Assembly: GCA_009663005.1 (NCBI GenBank)
Contig: CM018891.1
Coordinates: 2,975,465 to 2,992,964 of the forward strand
DNA from: Actinidia chinensis
Lineage: Eukaryota > Streptophyta > Magnoliopsida > Ericales > Actinidiaceae
Reading direction: 5' to 3'
DNA length: 17,500 nt
The notes under the pieces were generated by a model. The model searched no databases, was not told where the DNA came from, and saw nothing but the letters and a program-made list of their open reading frames with translations. Numbering within the stretch: the first letter of the stretch is position 1; every line of letters begins with the position of its first letter. The position numbers and the translations under genes were made by a program. Shown one piece after another: positions 1-9,542 of the stretch.

Positions 1-706
1 CTTTTTTGTGTTGAAAGTTGTATGAGAGTGTTTGCCACCGTTTCTCTTTCTGTTTATGGACTTAAAATAACTTAAAAATCTGATTTTTAGAAGTTCTATT
101 TTAAATTTTTTTAACTTTTAATTTTTAAATAAGTAATTTTAATATAAGTTCAGTTACAACAATACCCTCCCAAGTCGCTTACTTTTTTGACCAAAGAGGC
201 AGCCGTGTTAGACTGTTAGTACACATTCTCTCTCTTGTAACTCTTTCAGGAGCTTTGCCACGATCTGCTAACGTCATAAATCTAAAGCTAGAACGCAGAA
301 AAATACTTGCTACAGCAATGGGTACCAACTATCTAACGTCAGATAATCCAGGGACTAGTTTTCATATTCCGAATCTTTAAAGACACGGACATTCCGGCCA
401 TCCAAATGGGTATGGCCCAAGTAGCGTATCATCAAAATGGGTCCAATTGTTTGCACTTAGTGTATTACATATTGTTAAAGGAAATTTGGAAACCCAAAAG
501 ATAAGAGAAACCAAAATGGGCATTGTTATTAGCCAGATTGTCTTTGCACTATTTATACTATAAATCAGGATTTAGTTTGAATTCAAAATTTATTTCTTGC
601 TATGTACGGTTCAAATTCATTTGACTTGATCAAATAACTCAGATTTCACCTCAAATTATTTTTTCCCGTCCAAAAACATCATTTTCACTCTCTCCCATCA
701 CTTTGA

Positions 707-739
<33 letters not shown>

Positions 740-750
740 TAATACCCTTT
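1..750. other. AT-rich intergenic DNA, no gene recognised
   Basis: Both strands are stop-rich. There is no open frame with a recognisable protein, no tRNA-like fold and no terminal repeats that I can pair. The stretch around 180-480 is less AT-rich than its surroundings, but its translations resemble nothing I know. From about 660 the sequence becomes pyrimidine-rich and runs into the inverted repeat that follows. Confidence 0.6.
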
Positions 751-754
751 TAAT

Positions 755-1420
755 TCCTTTTATTTTTTTTCTTTAATACCCCTTAATTCTTTTTTTTTTT
801 TTTTTACTTTCAGCTTCCCGAATTTTTTTATATAAAAAAAATTAGGTAAAATTTTATAATTTTTCTTTACCCCACTTTATATTTTTTATAAAATAAAAAA
901 AATATGATCTGATTTTTAATATTTTTTTAAAATTTCGGTGGGGTTGATAGTTTCTGTTCTTTGAGTCTTTTTTTTAATACCTTGATTTTTTTTTTTTTTA
1001 CTTTCACTTCTGAATTTTTATATAAAAAAACTTATAAAAAATGATAATTTCTTTTGGCAGCGATAGTGATTAGAAATTATATTTTTATGTATGTTGAATT
1101 TATTACTGGTTTGATAGCGTTTAAATTATTATTTTTCTTATAAAGATTTTTAAGATAAATCAAACTACTAAAAATAAATATTAATTTTCAAGGATAGTCT
1201 CAAATATAACTAACATATAACTATCAATCCATCGAAATTTTAAAAAAAATATAAAAATTTTAATTCATATTCTTTTTCTTTTCTAAAAGCATATGCAGGA
1301 GTAAAAGAAAATTACCATTTTTTTATCATAATTCTTTTTATATAAAAATTTAAAAGTGAAAGTAAAAAAAAAAAGAATTAAGGTGTATTAAAAGAAAAAA
1401 ATAAAAGAGTTATAAAATTG
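755..1420. repeat. Diverged long inverted repeat (foldback element)
   Basis: The left arm (about 755-965) reads through TTTCTTTAATAC, a poly-T plus ACTTTCA block, a TTTATATAAAAA block, then AAAATTTCGGTGGGGTTGATAG. Reading the complementary strand from about 1420 down to 1190 gives the same blocks in the same order, including AAAATTTCGATGGATTGATAG. The centre lies near 1080. The arms carry many substitutions and indels and I see no target-site duplication, so this is probably an old non-autonomous DNA element of unknown superfamily. AT-rich low complexity inflates apparent similarity, but the shared AAAATTTCG..GG.TTGATAG block is not low complexity. Confidence 0.55.
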
Positions 1421-1432
1421 ATGAAAAGAGAA

Positions 1433-1530
1433 TTTTTTTTTTTTTTTTTTTTTTTGCATATGGGCACTAGCAAAGTTAGCCCAGTCATGAGGTAGTGGGA
1501 CACCTGAGGCCCATCTGTTTGTGGAGATTT
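1433..1530 (-). repeat. Possible minus-strand retroposon 3' end (poly-A tail plus short unique body)
   Basis: A run of 23 T (1433-1455) is followed by a short moderately GC-rich segment (GCATATGGGCACTAGC onwards). On the minus strand this reads as a unique body ending in a 23-base A tail, the arrangement expected at the 3' end of a SINE or other retroposed transcript. I do not see clear RNA polymerase III A and B boxes or flanking duplications, and long A/T runs are common nearby, so this is tentative. Confidence 0.25.
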
Positions 1531-2617
1531 TTTGTAGTTACTTTCATTTTTGAATTTTTTTCTGTTTAGGAAACTTTTTAACAATTAGATCAAAATTTTA
1601 TACATTTTCAATTCTTGACTAGAAGAGCTTATAAATGTAAATGTTTTCATCAGGTCGGGAAAAAAAATTTTTTAATTAAATAATTAGTTTAAGTTGTTTA
1701 TCACCGATACCCAAAATCAATATTTCGTGAGATAAACAAAAGCTCGCATTAAATGCATTAAATTTATCAGAGTATTCCAACGACATTAGTTAAAAACCAT
1801 CACTAGCATTGGCACTAACTATTTTCTTATTTCTATGCCTACATATATATATATATGCATTGGAACACATGCCGACAAATTTTGCATTAAATTTAATGGC
1901 CCTAAATGATGACGGGATTGAAAATAGAAACATTATAATGGGTATTTTTGTAGAAATATATATAATCGGGTTGGAGAACCCTCCACTCAAACCCTACTTG
2001 AAATCAAGTTATATTTGTTTTCTCCAAAACCCGCTCATACTTTATATACACTCTCCCAAATCTGTTCCGTTAGGGTCGGGGGTTTGTTCCCAAGCCATAC
2101 CCTTTGGGTCTGGGTTTTTTCCCATCCCCACTCATGACCTACCCTTCCTGCATTCTTAGCTGAAATATTGCTAGTTAAACTTGTTATCAAGCTTAACTAC
2201 GATATGCTTTTCAATGGATAAGATAACTAAAACCAATTACAATCAGCTTAACCCAAGTTTAAGTTTGGTAAAGTTAAAATAAATTAATTTAGGGCCATCT
2301 GCTAAAGAAAATAATTTTTTTTTTGGATCTTAGCTTTAGAGACTGAACCTAAGTGTAGTTTGTTTAATTAGTTAAAATCAAAGTAATTGAGGCCTAATAA
2401 AAAAAGGTTTTTTTGTTGAATAGTATTAAGGCTATACTTTGGTGGGCCCTATTTTATCCTGAAATTTGGAGCCGCTTCCCCAGCCTACACTCGATGCTGG
2501 ACTTGTATGTTGGCAACTTGGCGTGTAGTACATGTTTGTAGGGAATTTATAATGAAATCTAGCTAAATTTTCCCTTCCGTGTCATCAAATTTTTCTTGTG
2601 AATCTTTTTGGCAACCC
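1531..2617. other. Intergenic DNA, no gene recognised
   Basis: This is AT-rich sequence with a short TA run near 1843-1855 and a moderately GC-richer patch around 2060-2140. The longest open frame (1809-2159, + strand) is a 116-residue translation of compositionally biased sequence with no recognisable domain. I find no terminal repeats or RNA gene here. Confidence 0.5.
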
Positions 2618-2620
2618 CTA

Positions 2621-3655
2621 GGGATGTTTGGTAACGTTTTTATTTTTCTGTTTTTTTTGTGTTTTTTTAATTTTTGTTTTGTTTTGTTATTTTTTGTCCA
2701 AATAGAAACTAAATACGTTTGCGTCACCTATTTTAAAACCTATTTAAAAAATAAAATACTATTTGTTTTCACCTTTGAAAACATTTTCTCAAAAGAGATG
2801 GCGCGTAGTGAGCGTGGTAGAAGAGTGGCGATGGTAGTTGGAGGTGCGGCGCGGTGGTGGTTGTAGGTGGAAGTGGGCGGCGTGATGGTGGTTGGAGGTG
2901 GTGGTTGGTGGCGGTGGCGGTGGTGAGGATGTGGGCGGTGCGGGGTGGTTGGGTGGGTGGTGGTGGCGGTGGGAGGTGGCGGCGGCGGTGGTGGAGTGAG
3001 GTGTTGGAGGTGGAGGTGGTGGCGGCGGCGGTGGTGGTGGTTGGGCGGTGGTGGCGGACGGTAGTGTTTGGCGGTGGGTTGGTGGCGGTGGTGGCGGTGG
3101 CGGCGGTAGTGGTTGGAGGTGTGGTTGAGGTGAGGTGGAGGTGGTGGGCGGTGTTGGAGGTGGGGTGGTGGTTGGAGGTGGCGTCGGCGGGGGGGGGGGT
3201 GGGGGGTGGTGGTTGTCGGCGTGATGGGGTTGGATGTGGCGGCTGGCGCGGCGTGGTGGAGGTGGCGGTGGTGCGGTTGAGTGTGGTGGCGGCGCGGTGG
3301 TTGTAGGTGTCCGTGGTGGCGTGAGGTGGTGGTTGGTGGTGGAGGTGGTGGTTGGGGAGGTGGTGGTGCGGGCCCCCAGCGATTGTGGTTGGTGGTGCGA
3401 CGTGAATGGTGGTGTTGGAGGGGGTGGTGGCAGTGGAGGAAGTGGTTGAAAAAATGTGATAAAAATTTTGAATGAAAAATTTTTGTAAACAAAACATAAC
3501 ACTTTTCTTGTTTTCACTATTTTCAAAAATAGTGACAATTATTTACCTTTATTTTTATGTATTTGTTTGCAACACAAACAAGTTTTTGTTTTTATTTAAA
3601 CAGAAAAATAAAAATTAAACAGAAAAATAAAAATTAATGGGTTAACAAACATCCA
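2621..3655. mobile_element. Harbinger/Tourist-like terminal-inverted-repeat element with G-rich core
   Basis: The left end GGGATGTTTGGTAAC and the right end (read on the complement, TGGATGTTTGTTAAC) form an imperfect terminal inverted repeat. It is followed on both sides by a TTTTTATTTTTCTGTTT block, which on the right side is present twice as a 19-bp tandem repeat at about 3600-3637. A CTA trinucleotide lies directly outside both ends (2618-2620 and 3656-3658), consistent with the 3-bp duplication of PIF/Harbinger elements, whose Tourist-type MITEs often begin GGGTGTTTGG. There is no transposase frame. The interior carries AT-rich flanks around a GGT/GGC-rich core at about 2850-3450. A hAT or Mutator assignment is possible if the true ends differ by a few bases. 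Confidence 0.6.
2845..3450. repeat. GGT/GGC-rich low-complexity tract with strong G/C strand skew
   Basis: About 600 bp in which the + strand is almost entirely G and T, dominated by GGTGG, GGCGG and GGAGG trimers. A run of ten G at about 3190 and further G-runs next to it could form G-quadruplexes. It has no fixed period, but longer sub-motifs recur: GCGGTGGTTGTAGGTG occurs near 2852 and again near 3294. Open frames of about 240-250 residues exist in all three minus-strand frames because the composition lacks stop codons. They encode only Pro, His, Thr, Ala and Arg runs and are not credible proteins. Confidence 0.8.
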
Positions 3656-3787
3656 CTAAGTGTCGCCATTATCACTTTGGAAGCTACTGATGTTGGTTGA
3701 TTTTAATTTTTACAGCACAAACAGTTCTACTGGCTTTCCAACACTATTGTGATGCTTCGTACCACAGTTATGATTGCAACTATGCTC

Positions 3788-4401
3788 TGTTAGATATTTT
3801 TAAAATGTCTTGGTGTTATTTTTTAGGTTTTTGTAAAACTTTGTTATTCTTTTAGAATGCTCACTTTTTGGATGTGAGTTTTGTCCTACATTAGTTAGAT
3901 ATGAAAAAATTATCTTCTTTATAAATGGAAAGATTGTTAAAGTATTAAATATGTTTGGATCACAAGGGGCTATAATATGGTGCTTCGCACCATAAACCGG
4001 CGAAGCCGATGCTTAGCACCATGAATCCGCACCCGCGCCATGTGCGCATGTGCGTGGCAGTGGATTGTGTGGCTGCAATGTGGTGCTTTGATGGCGCACG
4101 CGAAAGGTTGTGATTGAAGGGGTGCGTGGTAGCCTATAAATAGTCCAACTCTTATAACATTTTTAATCATCAGAAAATCCGAAATTCTTAAAGAAGAAAT
4201 AATAGTTTATTTCATATCGTTTTTGAGTATTCATTCTAAAATTTTGTTATTCTATAGAAATAAAATCTTAGAGGTTTCTAGTTCACTTGTTTATAAAAAG
4301 CAGATATTCTGACTGTTCTGTTTATGAAAACAAGAACAATAAGAATGTAGAGTTCGTGCTTCATTGTATCTTGAAAACAGATTTGCTGTAACCCGTGCAC
4401 A
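3788..4401 (+). repeat. 5' LTR of the Copia element (3' boundary approximate)
   Basis: It starts TGTTAGATATT. Its first roughly 188 bp match the truncated 3' LTR at 8191-8367. The right boundary cannot be fixed by alignment because the other LTR is incomplete. I place it near the CACA at 4398-4401, ahead of TGGTGAGGGC at 4407, which could be a decayed primer-binding site of the initiator-Met tRNA type. The segment 3976-4130 is notably CG-rich (CGCACCCGCGCCATGTGCGC), in contrast to the rest of the element. Confidence 0.65.
4134..4143 (+). promoter_or_regulatory. Probable TATA box in the 5' LTR
   Basis: CTATAAATAG occurs about 350 bp into the LTR, directly after the GC-rich block. A TATAAATA motif in this position is the usual core promoter at the U3/R boundary of plant Copia LTRs. 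Activity is inferred, not shown. Confidence 0.5.
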
Positions 4402-4532
4402 CTATCTGGTGAGGGCAAATACTGTCTTTGGAAAAGCGACAAAGTAACTCGCCTTGAATTGTATCGAAGTTGAAGACACCGTCATCCGCCAACGTATTTT
4501 TTCCAAACCAATCTAAAGACAGTATTCGTGAA

Positions 4533-4870
4533 ATGGTGATGTCTCTACAAAAGATGACAAAAGATTTCATAAAACTTGATTGTTTGATGGTGGCAATTTG
4601 AGACGTTGGAGAAGAAGAGTTGCGATTTTCTTGTTACCACCACTCAAAATAGTTATGTTTGATCACACAAGTTGTTAGTAGAAGAAATCAAGATGATGAA
4701 ACGCCTTAGAGCAGACTAGAGACAGAATCAAATGGGAGAATGATGACTACATTTGCTAATGACATATCCGAATTCTATCCGACGCATATTGATACTACTA
4801 AAATTCAGAGACGGCAAAGGACCTTGGGATGCACTTCATGCAAGATCTAACTGATGCACTAAAAGTAAAA
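4533..4870 (+). pseudogene. Copia gag N-terminal remnant (UBN2-type gag region)
   Basis: The frame opens at ATG 4533 with MVMSLQKMTKDFIKLD and hits a frameshift within about 17 codons. Read across shifted frames, the order of motifs is that of plant Copia gag: a KLD.FDGGN-like segment, then a RRW segment near 4600, a KIV block near 4650, a KWENDDY-like segment near 4735, and a WDALHA-like segment near 4830. These correspond to the start of the retrotransposon gag domain (DUF4219/UBN2). The remainder of gag, including the CCHC zinc knuckle, is not recognisable. It is clearly non-functional. The family assignment rests on motif order remembered from related elements. Confidence 0.7.
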
Positions 4871-6235
4871 AAAAATTTGTTAATTAATTTATAAATTATC
4901 GCATAATTAAAAAATTCTGTTCTTGCCCACTGAAAATGGCCATGTACACGGCCAACCGTCATAGCATAACCGTTCTTGTTTCTGACACCAGTTTCTAATA
5001 GGAAAACACTTGCTTCACATAGGGTATGTTAGATCAAATATATGATATTAATTAAATGTGGGTTGTAGATTTGGATTTCAAATATTAAAAGACATGGCTC
5101 AGTGGACATGTGCGCCAAGTCACTGAGGCGATTCTATTTCGAGTCGATTTAAAATATTATTAAATAGATATTCAGACATCAGTTGAATATATTACCTGTT
5201 CATTGACTGTAATTTTGAAATTTTTGCATTTCTATTATTATTACTAATATTTTATGGGCATAATTGAATTATGTATGAATTCCATGAATATGGATAAAGT
5301 TCAGTTTGTAATTTGTAATGCCAAAATATCGATAACAAACATAGTTTGATATGAGTATAATTGTATTGCTTAGTCCATGTGAATATAACTTCAGATTTGT
5401 CATTTGAAAACAAAAGGAAGAAATAAAGTATGTAAACCTGAGATCTTGCATACAACTTGAGTTTAGTTGAGAATTGTGCATGTTTGTGTTTGGATACTAT
5501 TTTAAATATGAAATTTATGGACACTGGATTGCGATAGTTCTGACAATTTTAGTATGTTTGAAATAGTAGTTAAATTTATTTGTGCAATGCATAGATCAGT
5601 TTAAATTCTTATATGTTATTTCTTGAATAATATTTTCATATGGATGAAAACATATATCTCAAAAACTGAGATGGCATGATTATACTGCTACATCAGATAA
5701 TTACTATCATATGGCCAACTTTAAATTAGTATTTGAAAAAGTAGTTATTGAGGGTTACAAATTTAAACCAAAAAGTGTGACCATTGGGTGGTTCAAACTA
5801 AGAAGTTTCAATCTTGGCTTTATAAGAAAACGTACAACTTTTGGCGCCAATTGTCGCAAACCAATTTTTTATTTTTTATTTTAAATAAAATGGTTGCAAC
5901 GGTTAGAAGACACTGAGCCGTTTGTCAAGCAATGGTTGAAATGCATCTCAATGACTTTGGTTTCTATGATTGGATGTGAGCCCAAGTTCATGTGTAAAAT
6001 TATGTTTTGTACTTCTTAGATTGGTTATACAACTAATGAAATAAAAATTAATGCAACCAAGGTTTTGGATTTCATGGAAAAAGCCAAAATACTAATAGTT
6101 ATTATTATTATTAGTACTAGTGTATTAATTAATACCATCATGATCTCGAGATGCAGTATTTATTAAAAATCGTTTGACAGAATTCAAGGTTTTAAATCAC
6201 GTAAAAAATTGACATGAAGTCATAACGATTTGGAT
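4871..6235. other. Unassigned AT-rich segment replacing the Copia protease/integrase region
   Basis: Intact Copia elements carry the zinc knuckle, aspartic protease and integrase (about 2 kb) between the gag start and reverse transcriptase. Here there are about 1.37 kb in which I recognise neither a D(S/T)G protease motif nor the HHCC or DD35E integrase motifs in any + frame. The minus-strand open frames of up to 90 residues (5252-5524) look random. The segment is either unrelated DNA inserted with loss of the internal genes, or too diverged to read. I found no terminal repeats delimiting it. Confidence 0.5.
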
Positions 6236-6239
6236 TCCT

Positions 6240-6960
6240 TTACCCTTGAGGTCCATGGAGATGACAATGAGCCTTTACAAGTCCAAATAAGAATAATGAA
6301 CCTGTGGAGCAGTTGTGTTGAACTAAGAAAGAGCAAACGAACTCGAAAAGAGGAAGACGTTTGAGCCTGATTTTATAATTATCTGGTGAAGGTACTAGAC
6401 AAACTACATGTTCATAGTGTGTTTCACTATATGTGGAAACAGATCTATTAACTTTTGAAGGCAGCCGATGAAGTAGCTCCAAGATTTGCGTTATAGAAGG
6501 CAGGCTTATTAAAAGATAAAATGGATCCATTTTTAAAAAATAATACGGATTATGGATTGATTTACCTCCTAATTCTAAACAATGGTTGAGTAAATGGATT
6601 TTTCAAAAGAAAATAAAAGTTGATGGAACTATTGATAAGTTCAAGGCCAGATTAATTATTTAAAAGGATTTACCCAGAAAGAGAGTATCGATTATTTCGA
6701 TTACGTATGCTATGGTTGCCAGATCTCAACAATTAGAGTTTAATGCTCTTGCTTTAATATTATAAATTTTTAGATTCACCAAATAGACGTCAAGACTGTG
6801 TTCCTAATGGTGAGTTAGACCTTATATTGAAAAAAGATCTTAAATGAAGAAATTTATCAATTAATAGTAAATCGGTTCTAGATCTATATGATCGCAGCTC
6901 CATGGTACAATACTGGAAGAGTGTATCACAATAGAGTATTCTAGAGTGTGATAGGAAGTT
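6240..6960 (+). pseudogene. Copia pol remnant: integrase tail linker and reverse transcriptase
   Basis: A basic stretch ELRKSKRTRKEE (about 6320-6355) matches the linker normally found between integrase and reverse transcriptase. From 6553 the frame reads W-I-D-L-P-P-N-S-K, then SKWIFQKK and KVDGTIDKFKAR, the hallmark N-terminal part of plant Copia reverse transcriptase. A TAA and frameshifts follow. Further on ESIDYFDY, IHQIDVKT and LNEEIYQ blocks remain recognisable in alternating frames up to about 6860. The catalytic YVDD segment is absent: the sequence passes within about 100 bp from the fingers region to the start of the RNase H connection, which implies an internal deletion. Confidence 0.85.
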
Positions 6961-7740
6961 TTGATGTATGCTATGACATGCAAAAGCCGATATAGCTTTT
7001 GCAGTGGGTAAAACTAGTAGAGTATACTAGTATCCAGGACATATGCGTGGCAAGTAATAAATAGAGTATTAAGAATACTTGAAAGGTACTATAGATTTTG
7101 GAATAGTTTATAGTGGGTGTCTCCAGTATTAGAAGGATACACGAAGGCCAGTAGTTACTAAAGCGAGAGGATCACTTTTCAACAAGTGGTTGGTGTTTTA
7201 TACTTGTCGGGAAGAGTCTCTTGGGGATAACAGGAAGCAGACTCCCATTACAGATTCGACTATGGCAGCCGAAGCGAATTTGTGGCCTTAGCATCTGGAA
7301 GTAAAGAGGCAGAATGCTGAGAAATTATTGTTGGAAATTTTAATATGGCCTAAACTTATGTCACCATATCTTTGCACTGTGGATAGGAGTCGACCTTATC
7401 ACGTGCTTATAGCCAAGTGTATAATGGTAAGTCCAAACTTAGTATTTCGACATAGCTAGGAGAAATTGAAAATTGATGGGGGTGATAAAACTAGTAAATT
7501 ATTATAAGTCAAGTCAAAACTTTGGGATCCTTTTACAAAAAGGGTCTTGTAAGAGGCGGATCCGTGTACAAAAGATCTTGCAAGGGGACTCGGTGTGAAA
7601 AACATCAAAGAGGATGGGACTTTTGCCCACTTAATTTGATTACTCTTGGTTGAAAAACCAAACTCAACAGGTTGATTAATATCAATCTCTTGAGTCAAGG
7701 AGAAAAACCACAAACGTCGTAATTGAAAGCACTTATTATT
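6961..7740 (+). pseudogene. Copia RNase H remnant
   Basis: In shifting + frames I read MYAMTC followed by ADIAFAVGKTSR (about 6968-7021), a VLRYLKGTIDFGIVYSG-like segment (about 7057-7115), a SEFVALASGSKEAE block carrying the conserved glutamate region (about 7270-7312), YSQVYNGKSK (about 7408-7440) and DPFTK (about 7528). This is the standard order of the Copia connection and RNase H domain at the C-terminus of Pol. Many stops and frameshifts separate the blocks. The trailing segment 7560-7740 fits the decayed C-terminal tail of Pol. Confidence 0.85.
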
Positions 7741-8190
7741 TTCTTTCAGGTAAAGTGATTGAACTTATAATCGTAAAACAAATGAGGATGAACTATTTAG
7801 TTCTTAATTAGACCTTTTCTGATGCTATTGTTACAAGGGCAGTGATAAGGATTTAACTATATGAGTGTGAAGGTGGTGCCGCTTTGGTAGGTCATGGGGG
7901 CTAGACTTTAAAGCCTCGTGAAATCAAGATAACTGACAAAAGGACAGTGCACGGGTCAACGAATTTGAATATTTACAATATTAAAGAATTGTATGTGAAA
8001 CATCGCCGATTAATTACTAGAGGGACCGCTAATTTCAAAGATTACGTCTACTATGCGACCCTGATTAGTTTTGAAAATGTTTTACTACGTGGAATGGTTG
8101 AAGTCGGGAGACCACGCTTTCATGTATGCATAATTTTTTGTAAGAGAATTTGGGAACACTTATTGTGTATTAAAAAATGGTGTGAGGGAG
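7741..8190 (+). other. Copia 3' untranslated region with polypurine tract
   Basis: Non-coding sequence between the end of the RNase H remnant and the 3' LTR. It ends in GTGAGGGAG (8182-8190) immediately before the LTR start TGTTAG. That position and composition are those of the polypurine tract that primes plus-strand synthesis. An open frame of 86 codons at 7947-8207 runs across this boundary and has no recognisable product. Confidence 0.65.
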
Positions 8191-8367
8191 TGTTAGAAAT
8201 TTTTTAATGTCTTGGTGTTATTTTTGATTTTTGTAAGACTTCTTGTCTTTAGAATACTCACTTTTGTATGGGAGTTTGTCCCAGCATTGGTTAGATATAG
8301 AAAAAGTATCTTAGTTATAATGGAAAATTATTAAAGTATTAAAATATTGAATCACAAGGGGCCTATA
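8191..8367 (+). repeat. Truncated 3' LTR of the Copia element
   Basis: It aligns with the first roughly 188 bp of the 5' LTR with substitutions and small indels (shared TGTTAGA, AATGTCTTGGTGTTATTTTT, ATCACAAGGGGC). After GGGGCCTATA the similarity stops and unrelated sequence begins, so the GC-rich part, the TATA box and the R/U5 end are absent. The cause is a deletion or a recombination joining foreign DNA to the LTR. Because the end is lost, no target-site duplication can be tested. Confidence 0.8.
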
Positions 8368-8919
8368 CTACAGTATCGATCCATTCTTTGACCCATTGAG
8401 AAATCTTTCTTTTTTGTTCTTCAAGTGCTAAGAGACATTCGTGATTGGGTTTGTTGTCATGGACATTCTTTACTCTATTTAGGTCACCTTGATATTTAAC
8501 TGTGACACACCAAATTTCCAAAAACCTTAGATGCCAACTCCCAAATACTGGGAGTCGATACCCAAATGCTTTCTTTTTGTCCAACTCTAGAGTTAGGGCA
8601 ATCTCACATTATCTTTTTGAATCTTTATACTCTTTTTATTAAGACATTTTTTTTGAACTTTTGTTTTGTTCCTCTATCTTGTACTTTAAGCCTATATTAC
8701 AGGACTCTTTTAAATAGTATAAGCTAAGAAGCACTAATACAAACACAGATACCCAAACCAGGGTGTTTTGAGCAAATTTCGGGCTGGTTACAATACTAAA
8801 ATTGAGTTACTTTAAGTCTTTTTAATAATTATTAAAAGAAACAAAAGAGTCATTCTTCTGCGTTAATTATTAGTTTAAAAAAGGGTCATTTTTTTATAAA
8901 AAACAAGAAAATAAAGTTA
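8368..8919. other. Intergenic DNA to the right of the truncated LTR, no secure gene
   Basis: Contains a 73-codon minus-strand open frame (8363-8584) beginning MDKKKAFGYRLPVFGSWH. The LPVFGSW segment is faintly like the short P.FG.W motifs of plant NOI/RIN4-type proteins, but nothing else in it supports this. I treat it as unassigned sequence. No terminal repeats were found. Confidence 0.4.
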
Positions 8920-9542
8920 CTGGGCGTCAATCACTAACTATTAAGTTCATAACCCAGTTTGGGTTGGGTTGGGTTGGTTTATATATGTAACGAATCGATA
9001 TTTAATGCGAGAATCTAGATGTCAGTTGAGCTCGGATTATCTCTAATTAGGATGGAATTAACATATATTAAAATTTTATATATTAGAGAAAAAATTATAG
9101 AGTTACTGTGGGTCTTTTAATTAGATACCGATTGAGCTTGAGTTGTCTTTAATTTATAATGTTATTAGATAACAAGAAAACACTTGAGCTATTTTATTTT
9201 TTTTATAACTAGCATTCCCACGTTTATAACCTTATAGAATGACTTGGGAAAAAACAAAGAAACTCCCACGTTTATTTACGTAAACAAGTCCATGACATCT
9301 CAAATCTCCTTAGAAACGTACCGCGTCAATTTTTTATGTTGTCCATAGTTACGATAAGATTAACACATATTGAAATTTTATCTCACATTGATTCTTATAA
9401 TAAAAAACTTGAGTTCCACGAATTTCAAACGAGTTGTCGCTAGCTCACGACTAAAGTGACTTTTTGGTAGTTACAAAAAATCCTTACAAACTGATTTTAA
9501 TGTAATTTTTAGGTAATTATAAAGAAAAACAAGAGTGATGAG
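8920..9542. repeat. Degenerate tandem repeat, left part
   Basis: Carries diverged copies of a unit that is clearer to the right. Landmarks are AATGCGAGAATCTA with TTGAGCTCGG (about 9003-9035), TTGAGCTTGAGTTGT (9132-9146), ATGACATCTCAAATCTCCTTAG (about 9292), GATTAACACATATTGAAATTTTATCTCACATT (about 9358-9390), AAAAACTTGAGTTCCACGAA (about 9403) and GGTAATTATAAAGAAAAACAAGAG (about 9512). A (GGGTT)n run of three to four units lies near 8959-8977. The repeat looks non-coding. Confidence 0.65.

Larger units (their letters stand above)
3788..8367 (+). mobile_element. Degraded Ty1/Copia LTR retrotransposon
   Basis: Direct repeats begin at 3788 and 8191, both starting TGTTAG and sharing blocks such as AATGTCTTGGTGTTATTTTT, GTTAGATAT, TTAAAGTATTAAA and ATCACAAGGGGC. 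Between them on the + strand lie gag, reverse transcriptase and RNase H remnants in Copia order, and a purine-rich tract sits just before the second repeat. Copia normally has integrase before reverse transcriptase; here the interval where zinc knuckle, protease and integrase should be (about 4870-6235) holds no recognisable trace of them. The YVDD part of the polymerase is also missing and the 3' LTR is truncated. Stops and frameshifts throughout show a long-dead copy. The total span of about 4.6 kb is slightly short for the family. Confidence 0.9.

Noticed and set aside
2740..3538. Three overlapping minus-strand open frames of 242-250 residues and several + strand frames in the G-rich tract
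   Set aside because: All three frames of one strand are open because the GGT/GGC composition excludes stop codons. The translations are Pro/His/Thr/Ala/Arg runs on one strand and Gly/Val/Trp/Arg on the other, with no domain.
4361..4570. 69-residue minus-strand frame near the Copia leader
   Set aside because: It is antisense to the LTR end and gag start. No homology was recognised.
6240..6530. 96-residue minus-strand open frame
   Set aside because: It is antisense to the recognisable Copia linker and reverse transcriptase region, so it is a shadow frame.
7456..7713. 85-residue minus-strand open frame
   Set aside because: It lies antisense to the decayed RNase H C-terminal region and has no recognisable domain.
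8959..8977. GGGTT repeats as an interstitial telomere
   Set aside because: The plant telomere repeat is TTTAGGG. This run is GGGTT, only three to four units long, and sits in the degenerate repeat region.
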